This document shows, in pieces, positions 57,006-64,000 of a stretch of DNA of 64,000 nt (position 1 is the first letter of the stretch; each line of letters starts with the position of its first letter). This stretch comes from Siphonodentalium dalli (Eukaryota; Mollusca; Scaphopoda; Gadilida; Siphonodentaliidae), in the NCBI GenBank assembly GCA_032622095.1, contig CP136061.1:39623797-39687796 (forward strand), given 5' to 3'. A program made the position numbers and the translations under genes. The notes under the pieces are model-generated. The model saw only the letters and a program-made list of their open reading frames with translations, was not told the DNA's origin and did not search any database.

Positions 57006-57388
57006 GAGTTCCAATATTGAGCGAAGCGTTGAGCTATTCAGTTTGGATTGTGCTGACCTTCCTCAATAGCAAATATTGCACTCAGAGAGGATTGTTCACT
57101 TGCCAGTCGATGAAAACTTGAAAATGTCAAACAGCAGGTATGCATTCTAAACAATGATCTGCCACTTCCATTTAATACTTTCTATACTGAATGGATTCTC
57201 CCATTCAGTTATAACAAATATACATTGGGGCTGTCTATTATTCATCTGGAGGGGTGTTCAGGTAATGAAAGCAGACGACAGCTGCCGACAGACAGAACAA
57301 CAAATACAAGTGCAGAATTATTCATATTTATTGGCGGGAAATGTTCCAATAAAAAGATTTTGTTTGAATATACCGAAATATCTCATGA
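57006..57388. other. Upstream region
   Basis: Nothing is recognised. Confidence 0.3.
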
Positions 57389-57465
57389 GTGTCTGGAAAT
57401 AAATATCGAATTTTCACAAGCGACAACAAGCCGCTAGTGAAAATTCGATATTTCTTTCCAGACAC
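57389..57465. repeat. Hairpin with 29-bp stem
   Basis: GTGTCTGGAAATAAATATCG... pairs with ...CGATATTTCTTTCCAGACAC over 29 bp with one mismatch, and the loop is 19 nt. It is probably a tiny palindromic MITE. A small-RNA hairpin is a less likely alternative. Confidence 0.85.
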
Positions 57466-58165
57466 GAAAGAGACGATTCAGGTATTAAAAAAAACTGTAG
57501 GTATTCTTTTTATTATATGCGGATTATTTAGGCCTAAAGTTGCTAAGTTAAGTCTTGATTAATCATTAACTGTACTTAATTAAAGAGCGCACGTGTCAGT
57601 GTTTACAAACAGGAAAGAGCCTGGGCGTAAAGTTGAATTTTACACGCTGCGACTCAAACATATAATCGTCTATTGATCAAGCGTCGTCATAAATTCGTCG
57701 CTTTTGATTGGCTAGTGGACAGTGTGCACGCAATGATCACTCGATCGACCTGGGCAGATCGTGTTTGTTTCAAGCCCTACAGTGAAATAACGCTATCTAG
57801 AGTGAAATAACGACATCGTATTTCACTGTGGCTTCTAAGAGATAAATACAAGGATCTAGGTTTCAGTAATTTCCCGCTATTTTAAGGCAAGCATATAAAT
57901 AAAATCGTAACATTTCCTAAGGGAACTACTCGTTAATTAGTATTTAGTATAGAGAGGATTATAATGATGAACCAATGCTACAGCGACACTATTGTTTGTG
58001 GTTCCGGGTATGTCCCTGAACCCGCCGAATTCTTCTAGATACTTTAGATCATGCCATGAATCTCTAGAGATCATAATCCACAAGTTCAGAACCTGAGAAC
58101 TATTTGATGTTCTGGCGGGGAGCTTTGTAACATTTAAAAATAACGCACTTAACATATTTCTTAAT
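57466..58165. other. Spacer
   Basis: GTGAAATAACG is repeated at 57782-57810. Nothing else is recognised. Confidence 0.35.
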
Positions 58166-59128
58166 TAATATCTCGACATTGATGATGTATATATCTCTAC
58201 CTTGATGATGTATTTATCTCTACATTACTGATGTATTTATCACTACCTTGATGATGTATTTATCTCTACCTTGATTATGTATTTATCACTACCATGATGA
58301 TGTATTTATCACTACCTTGACTATGTATTTATCACTACCTTGACTATGTATTTATCACTACCTTGATGATGTATTTATCACTACCTTGATGATGTATTTA
58401 TCTCTACCTTGATGATGTATTTATCACTACCTTGATGATGTATATATCTCTACCTTGATGATGAATTTATCACTACCTTGATGATGTATTTATCACTACC
58501 TTGATGATATATTTATCACTACCTTGGTGATGTATATATATCTACCTTGATGGTGTATTTATCGCTACCTTGATGATGTATTTATCACTACCTTGATGAT
58601 GTATATATCTCTACCTTGATGATGTATTTATCTCTACATTGATGATGTATTTATCACTACCTTGATGATGTATATATCTCTACCTTGATGATGAATTTAT
58701 CACTACCTTGATGATGTATTTATCACTACCTTGATGATATATTTATCACTACCTTGGTGATGTATATATATCTACCTTGATGGTGTATTTATCGCTACCT
58801 TGATGATGTATTTATCACTACCTTGATGATGTATATATCTCTACCTTGATGATGTATTTATCTCTACATTGATGATGTATTTATCACTACCTTGGTGATG
58901 TATATATATCTACCTTGATGATGTATTTATCGCTACCTTGATGATGTATTTATCACTACCTTGATGATGTATATATCTCTACCATTATGATGTATTTATC
59001 ACTACCTTGATGATGTATTTATCTCTACCTTGATGATGTATTTATCACTACCTTGATGATGTATTTATCACTACCTTGATGATGTATATATAGCTACCTT
59101 GATGATGTATTTATCACTACCTTGACGG
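58166..59128. repeat. 23-bp minisatellite with a 230-bp higher-order repeat
   Basis: About 41 copies of GATGATGTATTTATCACTAC+CTT with TATATCTC variants. A run of ten variant units repeats exactly 230 bp apart (GATGATAT at 58503 and 58733), showing block duplication. Confidence 0.95.
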
Positions 59129-59762
59129 CGTACGTGTATTAACAAGGAAATCTATTAGCTGCGTTATTGTATGAACTGTCAATTTTATAAAGTTTTCTAT
59201 CAGAACTTCAAAAGTTTCTCAGGCATTGAACTGCTGGAATATCATTTATACGGGCGTAGCCAGAATAGCATGATTTGCTTAATACTTACCTTTGTTTTAA
59301 AATTGTATAAGGGAGAGGCATCGGTGGCGAACTCTACCGGTCATTCCGTTTATGGCGCGGGCCACAGTGAAAACACATTATAAGAGCATATCGGGTAAGT
59401 TGATTTAGGTTCATATAGAGCGGGCAAAATAATGCCGATATCAGCTGTCGATTTGGACTTATTTGTGTTTTTGAAATAAGTTCAATATGAGCTTAATTTC
59501 CGGAGAACAGGCTGACATGGCATACCATATCACAGCAACCCCCACATCATCTTATTGGTGTAAACAGTATTTATTCCATATTGATTATCGTTTTTGTCAA
59601 AAACATCCTTTTATCGAACTATGTAAATATCGCTTCAATTTGCACTTAAACCGAGTAATTACAGTTTACGACAACACCAATCCAAGTAATATCGTTTTAC
59701 GACATCCCAAATCCAATTAATGTCGTTTTACGACATGCCGGAAATCTACTTCACTTTTAAAT
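59129..59762. other. Spacer with small repeats
   Basis: TATGGCGCGGGCCACAGTGA then AAACACATTATAA at 59352 recurs at 60169. TCGTTTTACGACAT with CAATCCAA(G)TAAT is repeated at 59660-59740. No gene is recognised. Confidence 0.4.
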
Positions 59763-59835
59763 TAGTGAACGTTCAATTGTAGGTGGAAATATTTCCACCG
59801 TGGGTAGTAATCGGTAATTGGACCGCGCATGCATG
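59763..59835. mobile_element. Left-end fragment of the TTA-flanked MITE
   Basis: TTAGTGAACGTTCAA and the following GTAGGTGG...TTTCCACCGTGGGTAGTAA correspond to the left end of the element at 9796-10144. Confidence 0.55.
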
Positions 59836-59945
59836 CATTTTATAAGCATTTCGCATTCGGTTTCTGGCACATTGTATAACTTTCTATACAGAAATTCCTG
59901 ACACATTTGCGAGTATATGAACGTACCATTATGGCTATTACACTG
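59836..59945. repeat. Duplicate of 56388-56500
   Basis: Same order of words as the start of intron 1 (see 56246-56549), moderately diverged. Confidence 0.5.
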
Positions 59946-60814
59946 ACTTTTGTGAAAAGAAGGAAGAGGCTTGATAGATCTGAAATAAAAAGTCACTTTG
60001 GGGAGACGACCCGGTCGACCAACGCGTAAATAGCTTCACAATCGACATATAGTATTAAAATAGGTTAATAATTGACCTGTAATATTTAAATAGCTTCATA
60101 ATCGACGTATATAATATTCAAATAGTTAATTTTTTATCATTTAATTCTGAAATAAGACGACAGTTTTATGGCGCGGGCCACAATGAAAACACATTATAAA
60201 GAACGTATATCTGATAGATCGTGAATTGATTTATTCGTGTTATTGTCCGCCCATAATGAACTGTTAATAAGTTATTATGAGTCGATAATGGCTCTAACTA
60301 ATCTTATTTTCAGTTCGTTATGGACTTAAAATGATACTATTCTAAGCAGATTATGAACCTAAAACACATCCTATTATAAGCCCGTAAACGTGCTGATTGT
60401 TCCGGAGAACTGACTGGGTCGACACAATGTGAATCTACCACAATGCATGGTACATGCATACAGAAAGTATCTATTTGTATTATCAGATTCTTTAGTTGGA
60501 TGCGCGACGTCGAGAACATAAATAGGTGATATACATCTCAAGGTTTATATTCAAATCATCATGCGGCTCTCAATAGTGGCTGCCTGCAGATACCAAACTA
60601 TAGGCACATCGTTAAAGTATCGATCACTGATTTTCGGACAATGGTTACTGTGGATATGTTCGCGATCTTACCAGCTTGATAAGGCATCATGGTATTTTCA
60701 GCCCATAAAGTGCAGAACACGGTTCTGTTGAATTTTGTGTCATGCTTTGTTTGTCTCGTTTATTTTCGTGTCCCTTGTTCACTTAATGCATGGCCTCGTA
60801 TTATCAGGGTGTCA
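59946..60814. other. Spacer with short local repeats
   Basis: TTAAATAGCTTCATAATCGAC-like words recur three times at 60028-60110, and TATGGCGCGGGCCACAATGA occurs at 60169. Nothing else is recognised. Confidence 0.35.
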
Positions 60815-61313
60815 TATCTGTAAAAGATATATGATTCATTTTACAAAACTGCGTATTGGTGATAATAAACTCGCTATCTAGAAAGGTAGACATCATTAGC
60901 CTATAACTATGGAATGGAAAATATGGTGTCTTAAATGCAGGACCGGTTCTAATATAGAAAATGAGTATCACTTCATTATGGACTGTCCACACTATTTCGA
61001 TATCAGAAATAAACTTTTCCAATTGTTGGTAGTTATATCACAGTAGGTTTACAAGCATGTCAAACGATCAGAAATCATTGCATAATGAAGAATTATACCC
61101 CTGACAGGAGCAGCAAAATCTGCAACCTGGTCCGGCTTTTCTTTGATAAGCGTTCAGAATGAATATGGTGCACGCCATCACACAATAAAACACATGTAGT
61201 TATAATTATTATAGACATGCCATGTTCAACTGCAATTATTTATTGATTTATTATGCATTGTATTCTTAGCATACTGCCTTTAACGGTGTTTAATACAAAT
61301 AAATCGATCGATC
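60815..61313 (+). mobile_element. LINE 3' end relic with zinc knuckle
   Basis: The plus-strand frame through 60927 reads TKLRIGDNKLAI, stop, KGRHH, stop, then WCLKCRTGSNIENEYHF, MDCPHYFDIRNKLF. This is the C-terminal CxxC-10-H-4-C knuckle and the R.KLF stretch of an animal non-LTR element. Two in-frame stops lie before it. The 3' end is AATAAATCGATCGATCGA, a short-repeat tail. It is a different family from 26254-27008 (knuckle spacing 10 against 7). Confidence 0.8.
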
Positions 61314-61314
61314 G

Positions 61315-61402
<88 letters not shown>
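61314..61402. repeat. (GA)n microsatellite
   Basis: About 44 uninterrupted GA dinucleotides start directly at the LINE tail (TCGATCGAACGAGAGAGA). Confidence 0.97.
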
Positions 61403-61403
<1 letters not shown>

Positions 61404-61466
61404 AGAATATCGTTGAATAGTCCGATATGAGATGAACCTAACTGCAATTGTGACTTTGTATTGACT

Positions 61467-61696
61467 TTAAATGCCCACTTAATATTCGAGTCACCGATTA
61501 TTTGTTATAGTGATTTGATATACGGTTTTAATAACAATATATGCCATAAAATATGATTAAAATACTATAATTCATCACCATTTGAAACGTCTGTCTCTCA
61601 GACAATGGGCACATCCTATTTCAAATGGTGTATAATACGACATATATTTTATATAATTATGTGATCTGAGGGTTCGAAAATTAAGTGGGCCTTTAA
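61467..61696. mobile_element. TTAA-flanked MITE, GGCCCACTT family, complete copy
   Basis: TTAAATGCCCACTTAATATT on the left and AATTAAGTGGGCCTTTAA on the right form an imperfect inverted repeat of about 27 bp with TTAA at both ends (61467-61470 and 61693-61696). 230 bp, no coding. Confidence 0.75.
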
Positions 61697-62184
61697 TGTT
61701 GATGTTTCTTTCAAATAGAGATTGCCAGTTCGGACAGACTGTATCTCTTACATGTAGTTTATTTGAGTCATGCAGTCATCGTGTTTTCAACTTTCCATAA
61801 TAAACGATAAACTGATACTGTCTTCTTGCTAATAATATCCGACATCTGCGACAATTTGGGAATTAGAATGGGGTATATAAATGTACTATATGTGAATATT
61901 GTATCTCACGTGACTTTGTTATTGAAATCAAGCTTTCCGATTGGTTGGCTACTCGACTCTATTAGTCGTAGTTGTATACTACGCCTTCAAGTCTCTCCCA
62001 TCGTGCACTATGCATATGTAGTTTTGACTACTAAAAATAGTAACGAACACTACATCAAACTTTGTTCTGAAACTACTTGTTATTTCGCCGCTGATCCAAA
62101 TTAAAGCTTCAGTAAGGCGAACATCAATTGTCTGAACTTAGTAAAAGTTGAAAATAGTAGTTTCCTACTGCTAAATCAAAATTA
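61697..62184. other. Spacer
   Basis: A 92-codon frame at 61826-62104 has no recognisable pattern. Confidence 0.35.
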
Positions 62185-62355
62185 CAAAGGTAAATTATAA
62201 TGAGGTTTGTAGAGACTTACATTCAATAAATTATAATGATGTTTAGAGAGACTTACATTCAGTAAATTATAATGAGGTTTAGAGAGACTTACATTCAGTA
62301 AATTATAATGAGGTTTTAAGAGACTTACATTCAGTAAATTATAATGAGGTTTGTA
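62185..62355. repeat. 36-bp minisatellite
   Basis: About 4.5 copies of TAAATTATAATGAGGTTTA plus GAGAGACTTACATTCAG. Because 36 is divisible by three, the minus strand stays open. It is not called coding. Confidence 0.92.
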
Positions 62356-62390
62356 ATTTCTGCATTTGTTCGATAAAATATAATAATTAG

Positions 62391-62518
62391 AGCATGACTT
62401 GTCGTGAAATACGCCGATATAGTGCATAGTGCGGTTGTGTAGTTCACTCCGCTTCGCGTCGTGAACTACACAACCTCACTATGCACTATATCGGCGTATT
62501 TCACTCCAAGCCATGCTC
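62391..62518. repeat. Near-perfect hairpin with 43-bp stem
   Basis: 62405-62447 pairs with 62461-62503 with one mismatch. The loop is TCCGCTTCGCGTC (13 nt). AGCATG/CATGCT extend the outer stem after a bulge. It is probably a small palindromic MITE. Confidence 0.92.
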
Positions 62519-62581
62519 TATTTATTAAATAGTAGGGTAATAGTATTTTCAGTCCTCGTGGGGGTGCAAATTTTGATTCAT

Positions 62582-62697
62582 TTCTGGTTAAATACGCCCA
62601 GAATAGAAAACCTTCGGAATAGCGAACCTTCGGAATAGTGAACCTTCTGAACAATGAACCTTCGGAATAATGAACCTTCGGAATAGAGAACCCTACC
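62582..62697. repeat. Phrase array GAACCTTCGGAATAG
   Basis: The 15-bp word GAACCTTCGGAATA(G/A) recurs about seven times with small changes, ending GAGAACCCTACC. Confidence 0.88.
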
Positions 62698-63035
62698 CGT
62701 GTGGTACAACTGCAGTGTGATTATTAATATTTAACGAATAATTTTTAGTGTTAAATTTAATGTGTTTTCGTTTTAAAATTTATTAGGACTACTGAATGAG
62801 CTAATGTAGTAACAATGAGTGAAGTTCTGAAGTAATCTGAACTCAGATGACCCACATTTCCTACGCAAGTTATGTTTTGTTTTATCAGAACTATATTTAG
62901 TGAAGTAGACAAGACTCGCAACATATAACGTGGTTGATGTTGTTGCTATTGTTGTTAGTATCGCACACGCAATAAATCGATCATATACACATGATACATA
63001 CCATATGAAGATAACCAGCTATATCGACGGGTTGT
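62698..63035. other. Spacer
   Basis: Nothing is recognised. Confidence 0.3.
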
Positions 63036-63039
63036 GATG

Positions 63040-64000
63040 TTGTTATATATTTATTTTCAATACCTCCATTTCTGGAGATGAATATTTGCAGCAAAGTTAT
63101 TTACAATTGTGTAAATAACAAGTGTGAACATCGTACAATCCATAAAATGAGTGGCAGGGTATGTAGAAGTTGGGTACGTTGTAGTCGATGCCTGACATTA
63201 TATGATGGCGTGTGGATTCATCTGCGGCTGCTGGTCATAGGTTATCCTCTAATTAGGGAGTACACGGCAAGAAGGTACGCAGTGGAGAAAATAATTAGTG
63301 TATGCTTGTTCTCGATTAGATGGTGTGGTTGTCCGGCAATGTTCCCTCCAAGAATCAGTGCTGGAAGCTCTTCGTCGCTCAAAGAATCGTGCATGAAGAT
63401 AAATACAGACCCTCCATAGTGGTTGAGAATAGTCTCCCAGTAGCTATTACGTAATGAAAGAATAACGTCCGAAGAACAATACCTCATTGCGTGGAGAAGT
63501 TTGTTGTTGTACTGCTGATCACAGACTTACAACTGGATTTGTGTCAGACATTGTTCCTATTCTTGTGTGAGCTCGCATCCATATAACGCCCTAGGAAGAA
63601 CAACATACTTCAGCATAAACCCCATCGTCAGGGGAGAGCACGATTTGAAGGCTGCTTTACAGCTAAGGCGAAGTAAGTTTTTCGTGGTTAACTCTTTGGC
63701 TCGATTGGAGTCATTTTGATACTTGTGTGGAATTCCGAGATGAACACACAAAGAAATTTCTGATATTGGTTGATCTCCCAAGAACCACTTTCTGTCGTGA
63801 TTTTCGTCTTGACGCTTCGTCTCATTGAAAACGACGACCGCACTTTTTGTTTCGGAGAAATTAAAGCGCCATAGTCGGCTGTATCTGAAACATATGTCTA
63901 GAAGTCTGCCCATTCCACATATTCATAATGAGAGCAGAGCAATGTTGTCTGCTGATGTCGGGGCGACACAATGTACAGATCCAATTGAGAAACCGCAGTT
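63040..64000 (-). mobile_element. LINE: end of reverse transcriptase, C-terminal domain and 3' end; runs off the window
   Basis: On the minus strand from the right edge: VHCVAPTSADNIALLS, the catalytic box, where the family's (Y/C)ADD has become ADN. A stop and then the thumb follow in 63913-63557 (LWRFNFSETKSAVVVFNETK, LGIPHKYQNDSNRAKELT, VVLPRALYGCELTQ). After a stop and a deletion comes the C-terminal knuckle remnant (QQYNNKLLHAMRYC, LRNSYWETILNHYGG; 63487-63242). The 3' end is near 63040 (CTCCAGAAATGGAGG and AAAATAAATATATAA). The catalytic Asp to Asn change and two stops mean it is inactive. It shares its C-terminal family with 4868-5123 and its 3' end with 2538-2640. Confidence 0.82.

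Noticed and set aside
62182-62427. 81-codon minus-strand frame with a 12-residue repeat
   Set aside because: It is a translation of the 36-bp minisatellite with no other support.

Overview
The window is animal nuclear DNA: AT-rich, almost without long open frames, and packed with eukaryotic transposons, minisatellites and foldback elements. It contains broken non-LTR retrotransposons (APE endonuclease and reverse transcriptase pieces), a tRNA-headed SINE, hAT-like elements with 8-bp target duplications, TTAA- and TTA-flanked MITEs and a spliced C-type lectin gene. The mix, including frequent ACATGTA-type words, best fits a mollusc, probably a bivalve. That is an inference, and another marine invertebrate is not excluded. 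There are no operons and no bacterial or phage genes.

I can defend one cellular gene, on the minus strand. Exon 1 (56811-56550) encodes a signal peptide and a half PAN/apple module. Exon 2 (17184-16972) and exon 3 (10577-10360) encode the two halves of a long-form C-type lectin-like domain. All boundaries have GT/AG sites and both introns are phase 1. The join exon 2 to exon 3 is strong. The join exon 1 to exon 2 is inferred from phase and domain order. If it is right, a 230-residue secreted protein is spread over 46 kb, with introns of 39.4 and 6.4 kb, and most of this window is intron.

Layout. 1-6.5 kb: a diverged 150-bp repeat, a protein-binding-site-rich interspersed element, a LINE relic, a palindromic GAGATATCTC array, a hAT element, and LINE ends split by a foldback MITE. 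6.5-10.3 kb: phrase arrays, a second hAT copy and a TTA-flanked MITE. 10.4-17.2 kb: lectin exons 3 and 2, with TTAA MITEs, 28-bp and 48-bp minisatellites and a 519-bp foldback between them. 17.2-35.5 kb: foldbacks, a 0.9-kb MITE, a hAT element holding a SINE, a dispersed repeat family with a nested LINE, and a 1.455-kb tandem triplication. 35.5-40.6 kb: a satellite of about 139-bp monomers with higher-order structure. 40.6-50.6 kb: a 705-bp duplication, foldbacks, a transposase relic, phrase arrays and more MITEs. 50.6-56.2 kb: 34-bp then 32-bp arrays with two inserted elements. 56.5-57.0 kb: exon 1 and its putative promoter. 57-64 kb: hairpins, a 23-bp array, LINE relics and a GA microsatellite.

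The dominant theme is an innate-immunity-type lectin gene inflated by repeats. Several repeats are themselves short palindromic 'phrases' repeated with small variations, a pattern that recurs in at least seven sequence-unrelated families here.
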